Shown here in pieces: positions 34,914-45,111 of a stretch of DNA of 64,000 bases. The notes below the pieces were generated by a model. That model did not search any database. It was not told the DNA's origin and was given only the letters and a program-made list of their open reading frames with translations. The translations under genes were made by a program, and so were the position numbers. Each line of letters begins with the position of its first letter. Position 1 is the stretch's first letter. Source of the DNA: Streptomyces sp. DvalAA-43 (GTDB lineage: Bacteria; Actinomycetota; Actinomycetes; Streptomycetales; Streptomycetaceae); the NCBI RefSeq assembly GCF_900091725.1, contig NZ_FMBW01000037.1, positions 62,001 to 126,000 on the forward strand. Reading direction: 5' to 3'.

Positions 34914-35369
34914 TCAGACGAGCTCGGTGACGGTGCCGCCGGCGGCGGCAATCTTCTCCTTGGCGGAGCCGGAAACGGCGTCAACCGAAACCTGCAGTGC
35001 CACGGAGATCTCGCCCTGTCCGAGGACCTTGACGAGGTGGTTGTTGCGCACCGCACCCTTGGCGACCAGGTCGGCCACGGTGACCTCTCCACCCTCGGGG
35101 TAGAGCGTCGCGAGCTTGTCCAGGTTCACGACCTGGTACTCGGTGCGGAACGGGTTCTTGAAGCCCTTGAGCTTCGGGAGACGCATGTGGAGGGGCATCT
35201 GCCCACCCTCGAAGCGCTCCGGAACCTGGTAACGGGCCTTGGTGCCCTTGGTGCCACGACCGGCGGTCTTACCCTTGGACGCCTCACCACGACCCACACG
35301 GGTCTTGGCGGTCTTGGCGCCCGGGGCGGGCCGGAGGTCATGGGCCTTCAGCGGCTTGTTCTCCGCCAT
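34914..35369 (-). CDS. rplO: 50S ribosomal protein L15
   Basis: The 151 residues start [39 protein letters not shown] (ATG 35369). This Gly/Arg/Lys-rich N-terminal arm threads into 23S rRNA. The globular part has [22 protein letters not shown]. It begins one base after the rpmD stop. A hairpin follows it. Confidence 0.98.
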   Translation of the reverse strand: MAENKPLKAHDLRPAPGAKTAKTRVGRGEASKGKTAGRGTKGTKARYQVPERFEGGQMPLHMRLPKLKGFKNPFRTEYQVVNLDKLATLYPEGGEVTVADLVAKGAVRNNHLVKVLGQGEISVALQVSVDAVSGSAKEKIAAAGGTVTELV

Positions 35370-35370
35370 G

Positions 35371-35553
35371 TCAGTCGACCTCCTCAACCGTCACGAGGTG
35401 GCGGACGGTGTGCACCATTCCGCGGAACTCGGGGCGGTCCTCCTTGACAACCACGTCGTGCAGGCGCTTGAGCCCGAGCGAACGCAGGGTGTCGCGGTGG
35501 TTCTGCTTGCTGCCGATGTACGACTTCGTCTGCGTGATCTTGAGGCGAGCCAT
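35371..35553 (-). CDS. rpmD: 50S ribosomal protein L30
   Basis: The 60 residues read [21 protein letters not shown]... to HLVTVEEVD, the short bacterial form. The ATG shares one base with the rpsE stop (TAATG), so translation is coupled. Confidence 0.97.
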   Translation of the reverse strand: MARLKITQTKSYIGSKQNHRDTLRSLGLKRLHDVVVKEDRPEFRGMVHTVRHLVTVEEVD

Positions 35554-36158
35554 TACGCACCCGCTCCCGCACGCGCACGAAGCAGGGCCGCGGGGGCGAC
35601 GTCCTCGAGGGGCAGACCGCGGCGGGCCGCGATCTCCTCGGGACGCTGCAGGCCCTTGAGGGCCGCCACGGTCGCGTGCACGATGTTGATCGCGTTGTCG
35701 GAGCCGAGCGACTTCGACAGGATGTCGTGAACGCCGGCGCACTCCAGAACGGCGCGCACCGGGCCACCGGCGATCACACCGGTACCGGGGGAAGCAGGCT
35801 TGAGCAGGACGACGCCCGCGGCCTTCTCGCCCTGGATCGGGTGAGGAATGGTGCCCTGGATGCGCGGAACCTTGAAGAAGTTCTTCTTGGCTTCCTCGAC
35901 ACCCTTGGCGATGGCCGCGGGAACTTCCTTGGCCTTGCCGTAACCGACACCGACGGTGCCGTCACCATCGCCCACCACGACCAGCGCGGTGAAGCTGAAG
36001 CGACGACCACCCTTCACAACCTTGGCGACGCGGTTGATCGCGACAACGCGCTCAACGTACGCGGTCTTCTCGGCGGCGGCTGCGCCGCCGTCACGGCCCT
36101 TCCGGTCCCGCCGCTCGCCGCCACCGGCACCGCTTCCGCGGCGCTGGGGTCCAGCCAT
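35553..36158 (-). CDS. rpsE: 30S ribosomal protein S5
   Basis: S5 shapes decoding accuracy and spectinomycin binding. The 201 residues have a Gly/Arg-rich N-terminal extension of about 30 residues ([25 protein letters not shown]). The dsRNA-binding part follows, with [36 protein letters not shown]. The [10 protein letters not shown] loop is intact, so no spectinomycin-resistance change is seen. It lies 46 bases after rplR. Confidence 0.98.
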   Translation of the reverse strand: MAGPQRRGSGAGGGERRDRKGRDGGAAAAEKTAYVERVVAINRVAKVVKGGRRFSFTALVVVGDGDGTVGVGYGKAKEVPAAIAKGVEEAKKNFFKVPRIQGTIPHPIQGEKAAGVVLLKPASPGTGVIAGGPVRAVLECAGVHDILSKSLGSDNAINIVHATVAALKGLQRPEEIAARRGLPLEDVAPAALLRARAGAGA

Positions 36159-36204
36159 TGGATTTACCTCTCTCTGTTACGTCCGCTGTGCGTAGGAACC
36201 GGGC

Positions 36205-36588
36205 TCAGAACTTCAGACCGGCTTCACGGGCGGCGTCAGCCAGAGCGGCAATCCGCCCGGCGTACTGGTTACCACCGCGGTCAAACACGACGGCCTCGAC
36301 GCCTGCGGCCTTGGCACGCTCAGCGACCAGGGCGCCGACCTGCTTGGCCTGGGTGCTCTTGTCGCCCTCGCCACCACGGATGGAGACGTCCAGGGTCGAC
36401 GCCGACGCGAGCGTGTGGCCCGCGATGTCGTCGATGACCTGGGCCACCATGTGGCGGTTGGACCGCGTCACGACCAAGCGCGGACGCTCCGGCGAACCGG
36501 AGATGTGCTTGCGGACGCGGATGTGGCGACGCTTGAGGGCGGCACGCTTGTAGGCGTCGCCCTTGGCGATCTTCACGCCGTATGCCAT
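36205..36588 (-). CDS. rplR: 50S ribosomal protein L18
   Basis: This 5S-rRNA-binding protein of 127 residues has [44 protein letters not shown] and the end [19 protein letters not shown]. It begins two bases after the rplF stop. Confidence 0.98.
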   Translation of the reverse strand: MAYGVKIAKGDAYKRAALKRRHIRVRKHISGSPERPRLVVTRSNRHMVAQVIDDIAGHTLASASTLDVSIRGGEGDKSTQAKQVGALVAERAKAAGVEAVVFDRGGNQYAGRIAALADAAREAGLKF

Positions 36589-36590
36589 GG

Positions 36591-37130
36591 CTACTTACCA
36601 GCCTTTCCGACCTTGCGGCGGATGACCTCGCCGGCGTACTTGACGCCCTTGGCCTTGTACGGGTCAGGCTTCCGCAGCTTGCGGATCTTGGCCGCGGTCT
36701 CGCCGACCTTCTGCTTGTCGATGCCCTCGACGGAGAACTTCGTGGGGGACTCCACCTTGAAGGTGATGCCCTCCGGGGCCTCGATCAGGATCGGGTGGCT
36801 GTAGCCCAGGGCGAACTCCAGATTGGAGCCCTTCGCCTGGACGCGGTAACCGACACCACTGATCTCGAGCGCCTTGGTGTATCCCTGGGTCACACCGGTG
36901 ATCATGTTCGCCACCAGCGTGCGGGACAGGCCGTGCAGGGCCTTGTTCTGACGCTCGTCGTTCGGGCGGGTGACGCTGAGGAAGCCGTCCTCACCCTTGG
37001 TGACCTCGATCGGCGACGCGACGGTGTGCGAGAGGGTGCCCTTGGGCCCCTTCACCGCGACCGTGCGGCCATCGATGGTGACGTCCACACCGGCGGGAAC
37101 CTGGATGGGGAGCTTGCCGATTCGCGACAT
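36591..37130 (-). CDS. rplF: 50S ribosomal protein L6
   Basis: The 179 residues start [21 protein letters not shown], with two related alpha/beta domains and the C-terminal rRNA-binding [24 protein letters not shown]. It lies near the GTPase-factor site. A 21-base gap separates it from rpsH. Confidence 0.98.
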   Translation of the reverse strand: MSRIGKLPIQVPAGVDVTIDGRTVAVKGPKGTLSHTVASPIEVTKGEDGFLSVTRPNDERQNKALHGLSRTLVANMITGVTQGYTKALEISGVGYRVQAKGSNLEFALGYSHPILIEAPEGITFKVESPTKFSVEGIDKQKVGETAAKIRKLRKPDPYKAKGVKYAGEVIRRKVGKAGK

Positions 37131-37151
37131 GAGCTATTCCTCCGTTCCCGA

Positions 37152-37550
37152 CTACCAGACGTAGGCGAGGACTTCCCCACCTACGCCCTTCTTGCTGGCC
37201 TGCTGGCCGGTCAGGAGACCGTGGGACGTGGAGATGATCGCCACGCCCAGGCCGCCGAGGACCTTCGGCAGGTTGGTGGACTTTGCGTATACACGCAGAC
37301 CCGGCTTCGAGATTCGCTTGATGCCGGCGATCGAGCGCTCGCGGTTCGGGCCGAACTTCAGCTCGAGGACGAGGTTCTTGCCGACCTCGGCATCCTCGAC
37401 CTTCCAGCCGGTGATGAAGCCCTCCTGCTGGAGGATCTCCGCGATGTGCGACTTGATCTTGCTGTGCGGCATCACGACGGAGTCGTGGTACGCCGAGTTC
37501 GCGTTACGCAGACGCGTGAGCATGTCTGCGATGGGATCAGTCATGGTCAT
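37152..37550 (-). CDS. rpsH: 30S ribosomal protein S8
   Basis: The 132 residues bind the central domain of 16S rRNA. They start [23 protein letters not shown] (the second ATG, two codons in, is possible) and end [11 protein letters not shown], with [18 protein letters not shown]. The gap of 224 bases to rpsZ is the longest inside the spc cluster. It holds a 7-bp hairpin (TTGGGCG/CGCCCAA, 37660-37678), where a regulatory leader for S8-type autoregulation could lie. Confidence 0.98.
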   Translation of the reverse strand: MTMTDPIADMLTRLRNANSAYHDSVVMPHSKIKSHIAEILQQEGFITGWKVEDAEVGKNLVLELKFGPNRERSIAGIKRISKPGLRVYAKSTNLPKVLGGLGVAIISTSHGLLTGQQASKKGVGGEVLAYVW

Positions 37551-37774
37551 GAATTGGCCTTCGGCCTCTCTCGCCGGGGTTTCCTGTATGCGCCATCCCT
37601 CTCCCCACTCAGAGGCGGGACGGGTGCGGTGCGGGGACCTACGGCGTAGTAAGTCGGTCTTGGGCGGCAGGCGCCCAACCCCACAAGCCTACGGCATGTG
37701 AGGGCGGGCTCCTGCCGACCAGATGCTTACCGAGAGCTTCCGTCAATTCCCAACGCCCAGAGGGCGAAGGAGAA

Positions 37775-37960
37775 TTACCAGGAGCTCTTGGTCACGCCCG
37801 GCAGCTCGCCACGGTGAGCCATCTCACGAAGGCACACGCGGCACAGGCCGAACTTGCGGTAGACGGAGTGGGGCCGGCCGCAGCGCTGGCAGCGGGTGTA
37901 CCCGCGAACGCCGAACTTCGGCTTACGGGCGGCCTTAGCGATCAGAGCCTTCTTCGCCAC
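37775..37960 (-). CDS. rpsZ: 30S ribosomal protein S14, zinc type (type Z)
   Basis: This short 61-residue form of S14 carries a zinc ribbon: Cys24, Cys27, Cys40 and Cys43 (RCQRCGRP and GLCRVCLRE). The zinc-free longer paralogue expected under zinc starvation is not in this window. It lies two bases after the rplE stop. Confidence 0.97.
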   Translation of the reverse strand: MAKKALIAKAARKPKFGVRGYTRCQRCGRPHSVYRKFGLCRVCLREMAHRGELPGVTKSSW

Positions 37961-37962
37961 GG

Positions 37963-38520
37963 TCAGTTCTCCTTGAACGGGAAGCCGAGGTGACGAAGGA
38001 GGGCACGACCCTCGTCGTCATTGGTCGCCGTGGTGACCACGGTGATGTCCATGCCCCGGACCCGGTCGATCTTGTCCTGGTCGATCTCGTGGAACATGAC
38101 CTGCTCCGTGAGACCGAAGGTGTAGTTGCCACGGCCGTCGAACTGCTTCGGCGACAGACCACGGAAGTCACGGATACGCGGCAGCGCGAGCGACAGCGTA
38201 CGGTCCAGGAACTCCCACATCCGGTCACCACGGAGGGTGACGTGGCAGCCGATCGGCTGGCCCTCGCGCAGCTTGAACTGCGCGATGGACTTGCGGGCCT
38301 TGGTGACGGCCGGCTTCTGACCCGTGATCGTGGTGAGGTCGCGCACGGCGCCGTCGATCAGCTTGGAGTCGCGGGCGGCGTCGCCCACACCCATGTTGAC
38401 CACGATCTTGACCAGGCCGGGAACCTGCATGACGTTCTCGTAGGAGAACTCCTCACGCAGCTTGCCGGCGATTTCCTCGCGGTACTTCGTCTTCAGACGC
38501 GGAGTGGTGGTGGTAGCCAT
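37963..38520 (-). CDS. rplE: 50S ribosomal protein L5
   Basis: This 5S rRNA-binding protein of the central protuberance has 185 residues. Motifs are [48 protein letters not shown] and [17 protein letters not shown]. The ATG shares a base with the rplX stop (TGATG). Confidence 0.98.
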   Translation of the reverse strand: MATTTTPRLKTKYREEIAGKLREEFSYENVMQVPGLVKIVVNMGVGDAARDSKLIDGAVRDLTTITGQKPAVTKARKSIAQFKLREGQPIGCHVTLRGDRMWEFLDRTLSLALPRIRDFRGLSPKQFDGRGNYTFGLTEQVMFHEIDQDKIDRVRGMDITVVTTATNDDEGRALLRHLGFPFKEN

Positions 38521-38843
38521 CAGATGTCCTCACCCGTCCGCTTGGCAACGCGGATCTTGTTGCCTTCGTCGTCGAAGCGGTAACCGACGCGCGTGACGAC
38601 CTTGTTGCCGTCCTTCTCCACGACGAGCTGAACGTTGCTCACGTGGATGGGGGCCTCGGTCGTGACGATGCCACCGGTCTGCGAACCGCGAGCGGTCTGA
38701 CCGGCCTTGGTGTGCTTCTTGACCCGGTTGACACCCTCGACGAGGACGCGGTCCTGAGCGGGGTAGGCCACGATGACCTTGCCCTGCTTGCCCTTGTCCT
38801 TACCGGTGATGACCTGAACCAGGTCGCCCTTCTTGATCTTCAT
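38520..38843 (-). CDS. rplX: 50S ribosomal protein L24
   Basis: This assembly-initiator protein of 107 residues carries the KOW motif: [39 protein letters not shown]. It begins two bases after the rplN stop and is coupled to rplE. Confidence 0.98.
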   Translation of the reverse strand: MKIKKGDLVQVITGKDKGKQGKVIVAYPAQDRVLVEGVNRVKKHTKAGQTARGSQTGGIVTTEAPIHVSNVQLVVEKDGNKVVTRVGYRFDDEGNKIRVAKRTGEDI

Positions 38844-38845
38844 GC

Positions 38846-39214
38846 TTACAGCACCTCCGGCGCGAGCGAGATGATCTTCATGAACTTCTTCTCGCGCAGT
38901 TCCCGGCCCACCGGGCCGAAGATGCGGGTGCCGCGGGGGTCACCGTCGTTCTTCAGAATGACGGCGGCGTTCTCGTCGAAGCGGATGTACGAGCCATCCT
39001 GACGGCGACGCTCCTTGACGGTGCGAACGATGACGGCCTTGACGACGTCACCCTTCTTCACGTTGCCACCGGGGATCGCGTCCTTGACGGTGGCGACGAT
39101 GACGTCACCGATGCCCGCGTAGCGGCGACCCGAACCACCGAGAACACGGATGGTGAGGATTTCCTTCGCACCCGTGTTGTCGGCGACGCGAAGTCGCGAC
39201 TCCTGCTGGATCAC
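38846..39214 (-). CDS. rplN: 50S ribosomal protein L14
   Basis: The 122 residues start [28 protein letters not shown] and end [17 protein letters not shown]14 lies at the subunit interface and binds silencing factor RsfS. It is the first gene of the spc operon by E. coli layout, and here a tandem hairpin precedes it. Confidence 0.98.
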   Translation of the reverse strand: MIQQESRLRVADNTGAKEILTIRVLGGSGRRYAGIGDVIVATVKDAIPGGNVKKGDVVKAVIVRTVKERRRQDGSYIRFDENAAVILKNDGDPRGTRIFGPVGRELREKKFMKIISLAPEVL

Positions 39215-39242
39215 GTCTATCTCCTGATCGTCTGCCGGTTCC

Positions 39243-39319
39243 CGGCGGGGGCCGCTCCGTCACCGGAACGAGCCCCCGCCGAGCCTGGCGGAACTTGCCT
39301 GAGGGGAATGCCCCTCAGG
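39243..39319 (-). terminator. Tandem hairpins at the S10/spc boundary
   Basis: In reading order (minus strand) the first hairpin is CCTGAGGGG/CCCCTCAGG (39298-39319, 4-base loop), three bases from the rpsQ stop. Next is a longer one with outer arms CGGCGGGGGC/GCCCCCGCCG (39243-39281) and an inner paired segment. They fill the 107-base gap between rpsQ and rplN, exactly where the S10 and spc operons are separate in E. coli. They probably end or attenuate S10 transcription. Confidence 0.72.
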
Positions 39320-39321
39320 AA

Positions 39322-39606
39322 TTACTTGGCCTTCTCGAGGATCTCGACGACGCGCCACCGCTTCGTGGCGGACAGCGGCCGGGTCTCCATCAGGAGGACG
39401 CGGTCGCCGACGCCGGCGGCGTTCTGCTCGTCGTGCGCCTTGAGCTTGTTCGTACGGCGGATGACCTTGCCGTACAGCGCGTGCTTGACACGGTCCTCGA
39501 CAGCGACGACGACGGTCTTGTCCATCTTGTCGCTGACGACCAGACCCTCACGGGTCTTGCGGAAACCGCGGTCGGTGTTCGTCTCAGTCACAGTCTTCTC
39601 GCTCAT
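39322..39606 (-). CDS. rpsQ: 30S ribosomal protein S17
   Basis: The 94 residues have an OB-fold core: [37 protein letters not shown]. The 16-residue N-terminal extension is actinobacterial. The ATG overlaps the rpmC stop by one base. It is the last S10-operon gene, followed by the hairpins. Confidence 0.98.
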   Translation of the reverse strand: MSEKTVTETNTDRGFRKTREGLVVSDKMDKTVVVAVEDRVKHALYGKVIRRTNKLKAHDEQNAAGVGDRVLLMETRPLSATKRWRVVEILEKAK

Positions 39607-39830
39607 CAGGCGCTCTCCACCGTCTCGATGCCCAGCTCGCGCTCGCGCATCAGGGTGTAGATCCGGGCGATGTCCTTACGGACGGACTTGAGCCGGCCGT
39701 GGTTCTCGAGCTGCCCGGTCGCCGCCTGGAAGCGGAGGTTGAACAGCTCTTCCTTGGCCTCGCGGAGCTTGTTGAGGAGCTCCTCGTTGCCCAGCTCGCG
39801 CAGCTCGGACGCCTTGGTACCGGCCGACAT
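39606..39830 (-). CDS. rpmC: 50S ribosomal protein L29
   Basis: The 74 residues form a helical hairpin at the peptide exit. ATG 39830 is used ([44 protein letters not shown]); a GTG one codon upstream is less likely. Its ATG shares a base with the rplP stop. Confidence 0.97.
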   Translation of the reverse strand: MSAGTKASELRELGNEELLNKLREAKEELFNLRFQAATGQLENHGRLKSVRKDIARIYTLMRERELGIETVESA

Positions 39831-40249
39831 CACGACTCACCTGCCTCGCGCCGAACGATCCGGCACTTCATCGGAAGCTTGTGAGCAGCGCGGGTAAGCG
39901 CCTCACGAGCAATCTTCTCGTTCGGGTAGGACAGCTCGAACATCACCCGACCCGGCTTGACGTTCGCGATCCACCACTCGGGAGAACCCTTACCGGAACC
40001 CATGCGGGTCTCGGCCGGCTTCTTCGTCAGGGGACGGTCCGGGTAGATGTTGATCCAGACCTTGCCGCCACGCTTGATGTGGCGGGTCATCGCGATACGA
40101 GCTGCCTCGATCTGGCGGTTCGTCACGTACGCCGGGGTCAGCGCCTGGATGCCGTACTCGCCGAACGCAACCTGCGTGCCACCCTTGGACATACCGCTGC
40201 GCTTCGGGTGGTGCTGCTTGCGGTGCTTGACCCTACGGGGGATCAGCAT
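39830..40249 (-). CDS. rplP: 50S ribosomal protein L16
   Basis: The 139 residues start [25 protein letters not shown]16 organises the A-site tRNA region. The avilamycin/evernimicin-contact region ([33 protein letters not shown]) is ordinary. It lies five bases after rpsC. Confidence 0.98.
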   Translation of the reverse strand: MLIPRRVKHRKQHHPKRSGMSKGGTQVAFGEYGIQALTPAYVTNRQIEAARIAMTRHIKRGGKVWINIYPDRPLTKKPAETRMGSGKGSPEWWIANVKPGRVMFELSYPNEKIAREALTRAAHKLPMKCRIVRREAGES

Positions 40250-40254
40250 TTCGG

Positions 40255-41097
40255 TCAGGCCTCCGTTCCGGTGCTCTCGGCAGCCGGAGCGGCAGCGGCG
40301 GGAGCCTCGGCCTTGGGGGCCTCGGCAGCCGGAGCCGACTGCTGCTGCGGCTTGCGACCGCGACCGCCACGCTCGCCACCGCGGCCACCACGGCCGGCCG
40401 GGCGGTCAGCGCCGCCACGGGCCGGGCGGTTGCCGGCGCGGGCAGCGGCGTTCTCGGCGCGGACCTCGGCGATGTTCTTGACGTCGCCCTTGTAGATCCA
40501 GACCTTCACGCCGATGCGGCCGAAGGTCGTCTTGGCCTCGAAGAAGCCGTAGTCGACGTTCGCGCGGAGCGTGTGCAGGGGCACACGGCCCTCGCGGTAG
40601 AACTCCGAGCGGGACATCTCGGCGCCGCCGAGGCGGCCACCGCACTGGATCTTGATGCCCTTGGCGCCGGCCTTCATCGAGGACTGCATGCTCTTGCGCA
40701 TGGCCCGACGGAAGGAGACGCGGGAGGAGAGCTGCTCGGCGACGGCCTGGGCCACCAGCTGAGCGTCCACCTCGGGGTTCTTGACCTCGAGGATGTTCAG
40801 CTGGACCTGCTTGCCGGTCAGCTTCTCCAGCTCGCCACGGATGCGGTCGGCCTCGGCGCCACGGCGACCGATGACGATGCCCGGACGGGCGGTGTGGATG
40901 TCAACGCGGACGCGGTCGCGGGTGCGCTCGATCTCGACCTTCGAGATGCCGGCCCGCTCCATGCCCTTCGTCATCATGCGACGAATGGCGACGTCTTCCT
41001 TGACGTAGTCCTTGTACAGCTTGTCGGCGTACCAACGGGACTTGAAGTCCGTGGTAATGCCGAGCCGGAACCCGTGCGGGTTTACCTTCTGGCCCAT
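40255..41097 (-). CDS. rpsC: 30S ribosomal protein S3
   Basis: The 280 residues start [22 protein letters not shown] and have a KH domain ([32 protein letters not shown]). After residue 210 comes an Arg/Gly-rich then Ala/Pro/Glu-rich tail ([31 protein letters not shown]) of about 65 residues, longer than in E. coli. The ATG overlaps the rplV stop by one base. Confidence 0.98.
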   Translation of the reverse strand: MGQKVNPHGFRLGITTDFKSRWYADKLYKDYVKEDVAIRRMMTKGMERAGISKVEIERTRDRVRVDIHTARPGIVIGRRGAEADRIRGELEKLTGKQVQLNILEVKNPEVDAQLVAQAVAEQLSSRVSFRRAMRKSMQSSMKAGAKGIKIQCGGRLGGAEMSRSEFYREGRVPLHTLRANVDYGFFEAKTTFGRIGVKVWIYKGDVKNIAEVRAENAAARAGNRPARGGADRPAGRGGRGGERGGRGRKPQQQSAPAAEAPKAEAPAAAAPAAESTGTEA

Positions 41098-41444
41098 TAC
41101 CGGGTTCCTTCCTTGCTGCTGACGACCACGGTGATGTGGCTGGTCCGCTTACGGATCCGGTAGGCACGGCCCTGAGCACGCGGACGGAACCGCTTCAGGG
41201 TCGGGCCCTCGTCCACATACGCCTCGCTGATGACCAGCGAAGAGGCGTCGGTGTGGTCGTAGTTGTGTGCGGCGTTGGCAATGGCGCTGTCCAGCACCTT
41301 GCCAACCGGCACGCTCGCGGCCTGCGGGGCGAAACGCAGGACCGCCTGAGCCTCCGTGGCATCCATGCCACGGATGAGGTCCACCACGCGGCGGGCCTTC
41401 ATGGGCGTGACGCGGATGTACCGCGCCTGGGCCCTGGCTTCCAT
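41097..41444 (-). CDS. rplV: 50S ribosomal protein L22
   Basis: ATG 41444 after AAGGGA gives [26 protein letters not shown] (115 residues); the frame remains open ten codons upstream with another ATG. The beta-hairpin that lines the exit tunnel is [32 protein letters not shown], with no macrolide-resistance change that I recognise. Confidence 0.97.
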   Translation of the reverse strand: MEARAQARYIRVTPMKARRVVDLIRGMDATEAQAVLRFAPQAASVPVGKVLDSAIANAAHNYDHTDASSLVISEAYVDEGPTLKRFRPRAQGRAYRIRKRTSHITVVVSSKEGTR

Positions 41445-41487
41445 GGTTGTCCCTTCGGTGTAAGTCATAGTCGTTTCCACCCCGCGG

Positions 41488-41769
41488 TTAGCGGCGCTTC
41501 GACTTCCGGTCGTCCTTGACGTGGCCGCGGAAGGTGCGAGTCGGCGAGAACTCGCCGAGCTTGTGGCCGACCATCGACTCGGTGACGAACACCGGGACGT
41601 GGATCTTGCCGTTGTGCACCGCGATGGTGTGACCCAGCATGGCCGGGACGATCATCGAGCGACGGGACCAGGTCTTGATGACGTTCTTGGTGCCTGCCTC
41701 GTTCTGAACTTCCACCTTCTTGATGAGGTGGCCGTCGACGAAGGGCCCCTTCTTGAGACTGCGCGGCAT
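41488..41769 (-). CDS. rpsS: 30S ribosomal protein S19
   Basis: The 93 residues start [55 protein letters not shown] and end [16 protein letters not shown]. The protein lies in the 30S head and contacts the A-site finger. Confidence 0.98.
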   Translation of the reverse strand: MPRSLKKGPFVDGHLIKKVEVQNEAGTKNVIKTWSRRSMIVPAMLGHTIAVHNGKIHVPVFVTESMVGHKLGEFSPTRTFRGHVKDDRKSKRR

Positions 41770-41781
41770 CTAAACCCGCTC

Positions 41782-42618
41782 CTAGCGCTTCTTGTTCGTC
41801 TTGCGGCGGCGGACGATGTACTTGTTCGATGCCTTCTTCGGCGAACGAGTACGACCCTCCTTCTGACCCCACGGCGAGACCGGGTGGCGACCACCGGAGG
41901 TCTTGCCTTCACCACCACCGTGCGGGTGGTCAACCGGGTTCATCGCGACACCGCGGACGGTCGGGCGGACGCCCTTCCAGCGCATGCGGCCGGCCTTGCC
42001 CCAGTTGATGTTCGACTGCTCGGCGTTGCCGACCTCGCCGATGGTGGCGCGGCAGCGGGCGTCGACCAGGCGGATCTCACCCGACGGCATACGAAGGTGG
42101 GCCATGGTGCCCTCCTTCGCCAGCAGCTGCACGGAGGCACCCGCGGAACGGGCGAACTTCGCGCCGCCGCCGGGCCGCAGCTCGATGGCGTGGATGGTCG
42201 TACCGACCGGGATGTTGCGCAGCGCCAGGTTGTTGCCGGGCTTGATGTCGGCGGTCGGGCCGTTCTCGACACGGTCGCCCTGCGTCAGGCCACGCGGCGC
42301 GATGATGTAGCGCTTCTCGCCGTCCGCGTAGTGCAGGAGCGCGATGCGCGCGGTGCGGTTGGGGTCGTACTCGATGTGCGCGACCTTGGCCGGCACGCCG
42401 TCCTTGTCGTGACGACGGAAGTCGATCACTCGGTAGGCGCGCTTGTGGCCACCGCCCTGGTGGCGAACGGTCACACGACCGGCGTTGTTACGGCCGCCCT
42501 TGCTGTGCAGGGGGCGGACCAGCGACTTCTCCGGCGTGGACCGCGTGATCTCGACAAAGTCGGCGACGCTGGAGCCACGACGGCCCGGGGTCGTCGGCTT
42601 GTACTTGCGGATACCCAT
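41782..42618 (-). CDS. rplB: 50S ribosomal protein L2
   Basis: This 278-residue protein is near the peptidyl transferase centre. [21 protein letters not shown] is the start, and the conserved [26 protein letters not shown] loop contains the essential His. The end is [13 protein letters not shown]. It is 39 bases downstream of rplW. Confidence 0.98.
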   Translation of the reverse strand: MGIRKYKPTTPGRRGSSVADFVEITRSTPEKSLVRPLHSKGGRNNAGRVTVRHQGGGHKRAYRVIDFRRHDKDGVPAKVAHIEYDPNRTARIALLHYADGEKRYIIAPRGLTQGDRVENGPTADIKPGNNLALRNIPVGTTIHAIELRPGGGAKFARSAGASVQLLAKEGTMAHLRMPSGEIRLVDARCRATIGEVGNAEQSNINWGKAGRMRWKGVRPTVRGVAMNPVDHPHGGGEGKTSGGRHPVSPWGQKEGRTRSPKKASNKYIVRRRKTNKKR

Positions 42619-42657
42619 TTCTCAGTCCTCGTCCGATTCCGGACGACTCGACCTCCG

Positions 42658-42981
42658 TCAGGAGGTCGGGCCGCCGAAGATGTCGATACGGTCGCCCTCG
42701 GCGAGGGTCACGATGGCGCGCTTCGTGTCGGCGCGCTTGCCGAAACCGGTCTTGGTGCGCTTGCGCTTACCCTGACGGTTGATCGTGTTGACCCCGGTGA
42801 CCTTGACCGAGAAGACCGCTTCCACGGCCTGCTTGATCTGGGTCTTGTTGGAGCCGGGCGCGACGATGAACGTGTACTTGTTCTCGTCGAGCAGCGCGTA
42901 GCTCTTCTCGGACACGACCGGCTTGACGAGAACGTCGCGCGGGTCCGAGTAGGTCTTGCTGGTAACGGTCGCCTCGCTCAT
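42658..42981 (-). CDS. rplW: 50S ribosomal protein L23
   Basis: The 107 residues dock SRP and trigger factor at the tunnel exit. The sequence has [49 protein letters not shown]. Its ATG overlaps the rplD stop by one base. Confidence 0.98.
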   Translation of the reverse strand: MSEATVTSKTYSDPRDVLVKPVVSEKSYALLDENKYTFIVAPGSNKTQIKQAVEAVFSVKVTGVNTINRQGKRKRTKTGFGKRADTKRAIVTLAEGDRIDIFGGPTS

Positions 42982-43631
42982 CAGGCGTCGCTCCCTTCGG
43001 TCTCAGCGGTCTGGGGGCCAGACACGAAGGACTCGAAGGCGGCCTGGGTGAAGACCACGTCGTCAGAGACGATCACGTCGTACGTGTTCAGCTGGCCCGG
43101 CTCCAGGATGTGCACCTGGGGCAGGTTGCGGGCGGACAGCCACGCGGCCTCGTCGGCACGGTCGACGACCAGGAGCAGGTTCTTGCGCTCCGAGATCTTG
43201 CCGAACAGCGTCTTGGCGGCCTTCGTGGAGACTGCACCGTCGACCACGCCGGTGACGACGTGGATGCGGGAGTGGCGTGCCCGGTCCGAGAGGGCACCGC
43301 GCAGGGCGGCGGCCTTCATCTTCTTCGGGGTCCGCTGCGAGTAGTCACGCGGCTGCGGGCCGTGGACGACGCCACCGCCGGCGAACTGCGGCGCACGGGT
43401 CGAACCCTGGCGCGCGCGGCCGGTGCCCTTCTGGCGGTACGGCTTGCGGCCACCGCCACGGACTTCGCCGCGGGTCTTGGTCTTGTGCGTGCCCTGACGG
43501 GCAGCTGCCAGCTGTGCGACGACGACCTGGTGGATCAGCGGAACGCTGGTCTTCGCGTCGAAGATCTCCGCGGGGAGCTCGACGGTACCGGCCTTGTCGC
43601 CTGCCGGCGAAAGGATGTCAATGGTGCTCAT
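42981..43631 (-). CDS. rplD: 50S ribosomal protein L4
   Basis: ATG 43631 gives 216 residues. The tunnel-lining loop is [49 protein letters not shown], unmodified at macrolide sites as far as I can tell. In enterobacteria L4 represses the S10 operon via the leader. Whether that applies here is unknown, but a leader of about 355 bases is available. Confidence 0.98.
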   Translation of the reverse strand: MSTIDILSPAGDKAGTVELPAEIFDAKTSVPLIHQVVVAQLAAARQGTHKTKTRGEVRGGGRKPYRQKGTGRARQGSTRAPQFAGGGVVHGPQPRDYSQRTPKKMKAAALRGALSDRARHSRIHVVTGVVDGAVSTKAAKTLFGKISERKNLLLVVDRADEAAWLSARNLPQVHILEPGQLNTYDVIVSDDVVFTQAAFESFVSGPQTAETEGSDA

Positions 43632-43635
43632 TACC

Positions 43636-44280
43636 TCAAGCCCCCTTGGCCGCGGTACGGACCAGGACGAGGCCGCCGTTCGGACCGGGGACTGCGCCCT
43701 TGATGAGGAGCAGACCCTTCTCCGCGTCAACCGCGTGGATGGTCAGGTTCTGGGTGGTGACACGCTCGTTGCCCATGCGACCCGCCATGCGCATGCCCTT
43801 GAAGACACGGCCGGGGGTGGCACAGCCACCGATGGAGCCAGGCATACGGTGCACACGGTGGGCACCGTGGGACGCCTTGCCACCCTTGAAGTTGTGACGC
43901 TTCATCACACCGGCGAAGCCCTTGCCCTTGCTCTTGCCCGTGACGTCGACCTTGACGCCGGACTCGAACACCTCGGCAGTGACTTCCTGGCCCAGCGTGT
44001 ACTCGCTGGCGTCAGGGGTGCGGAGCTCCACCAGGTGGCGGCGCGGGGTCACGTCGGCCTTGGCGAAGTGGCCCTTGAGGGGCTTGTTCACCTTGCGGGG
44101 GTCGATCTCGCCGAAGGCGATCTGGACTGCCTCGTAGCCGTCGTTGTCGTTCGTGCGGACCTGGGTGACGACGCAGGGCCCGGCCTTGACGACGGTCACC
44201 GGGACGACCCGGTTGTTCTCGTCCCAGACCTGGGTCATGCCGAGCTTCTCGCCCAGGACGCCCTTAATGTTCTTAGCCAT
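43636..44280 (-). CDS. rplC: 50S ribosomal protein L3
   Basis: The 214 residues start [31 protein letters not shown]. The loop toward the catalytic centre reads [29 protein letters not shown]. The Gln methylated by PrmB in E. coli is absent in GGCATPG. It lies 13 bases after rpsJ. Confidence 0.98.
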   Translation of the reverse strand: MAKNIKGVLGEKLGMTQVWDENNRVVPVTVVKAGPCVVTQVRTNDNDGYEAVQIAFGEIDPRKVNKPLKGHFAKADVTPRRHLVELRTPDASEYTLGQEVTAEVFESGVKVDVTGKSKGKGFAGVMKRHNFKGGKASHGAHRVHRMPGSIGGCATPGRVFKGMRMAGRMGNERVTTQNLTIHAVDAEKGLLLIKGAVPGPNGGLVLVRTAAKGA

Positions 44281-44293
44281 CTCGCGCGTCACC

Positions 44294-44602
44294 TCAGAGC
44301 TTGATCTCGATGTCGACGCCGGCCGGCAGGTCGAGACGCATCAGCGAGTCAACCGTCTTCGGCGTGGGGTCGAGGATGTCGATGAGGCGCTTGTGCGTGC
44401 GCATCTCGAAGTGCTCGCGCGAGTCCTTGTACTTGTGCGGCGACTTGATGACGCAGTACACGTTCTTCTCAGTGGGCAGCGGCACCGGGCCCGCGACCGA
44501 CGCACCAGTGCGGGTCACCGTCTCGACGATCTTCTTCGCCGAGGAGTCGATGACCTCGTGGTCGTAGGCCTTGAGCCGGATGCGGATCTTCTGTCCCGCC
44601 AT
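44294..44602 (-). CDS. rpsJ: 30S ribosomal protein S10
   Basis: S10 (102 residues; [44 protein letters not shown]) is the first gene of the S10 operon and also the NusE antitermination factor. The frame is open upstream, but ATG 44602 matches the family. Its leader carries an element shared with rpsL. Confidence 0.98.
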   Translation of the reverse strand: MAGQKIRIRLKAYDHEVIDSSAKKIVETVTRTGASVAGPVPLPTEKNVYCVIKSPHKYKDSREHFEMRTHKRLIDILDPTPKTVDSLMRLDLPAGVDIEIKL

Positions 44603-44664
44603 GGCTACTAGTAGTCCTGTCTCTCGTAACGCTCTGGAACCCGGGGGCTCTGACGACTCCACCT

Positions 44665-44692
44665 CCGACCCACGCGGTCGGGCGTGTCGCAT
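44665..44692 (-). promoter_or_regulatory. Leader element shared with rpsL (S10 copy)
   Basis: On the plus strand it begins CCGACCCACGCGGTCGGG and ends GTGTCGCAT. In the RNA it can form CCGACC/GGTCGG with a GCGTG loop. It matches the rpsL leader element at 56373-56400 in 26 of 28 bases. Its near edge is 62 bases from the rpsJ ATG. No known Rfam family comes to mind. Confidence 0.7.
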
Positions 44693-44964
44693 CCCCTCTA
44701 CGCAGATCTCCCGAAGGATTTCCCAACCAAGGGGGTGCGGGCCCGAGGACCGCAGGACCGGGGGCGAAACACCCACCGGGCGCCTGGCCGGTGCCCCACT
44801 GACGCTTCCCGGAAGATTCCCGTACGTCCGACCCACGAGGGGTCGACGAGTACTGTGGGACTCGCTTCCGGTCCTCCCGGCGGGAGGCGCGCAGCATTGA
44901 CACTCAACCGAGCAACCTGGTCAGTGTGCCATACGGGGCGTGAGCCTGGCCAATCGGGCGGAGG

Positions 44965-44992
44965 ATCTTACCCCTCGTGCTCGTTCGGTCAA
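44965..44992 (-). promoter_or_regulatory. Promoter of the S10 operon
   Basis: On the minus strand TTGACC (44987-44992), 16 bases, TAAGAT (44965-44970) match the principal sigma consensus well. Transcription would start near 44958, leaving a leader of about 355 bases before rpsJ. Confidence 0.75.
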
Positions 44993-45111
44993 ACGCGGGC
45001 GCGCAGCGGGCGCCGTGCCGGGCACCCCCATCGTAATCGGGTCGAGCGGTGCGCACGGCCCCACCTAGAGTGACCGGCCGGGCAGAACCGTCGTCACCAG
45101 GGGCATCGATC

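Larger units (their letters stand above)
44603..45111. other. Gene-free divergent region between S10 operon and RNA repair operon
   Basis: This 509-base stretch holds the S10 promoter (44965-44992), a leader of about 355 bases, a CCTCCC/GGGAGG hairpin (44873-44887) and the 28-nt shared element (44665-44692). On the plus strand TAGAGT (45066-45071) could be the -10 of the RNA ligase operon, giving a leader of about 35 bases with AGGGG before the ATG. I found no convincing -35 for it. No reading frame here looks coding. Confidence 0.5.
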
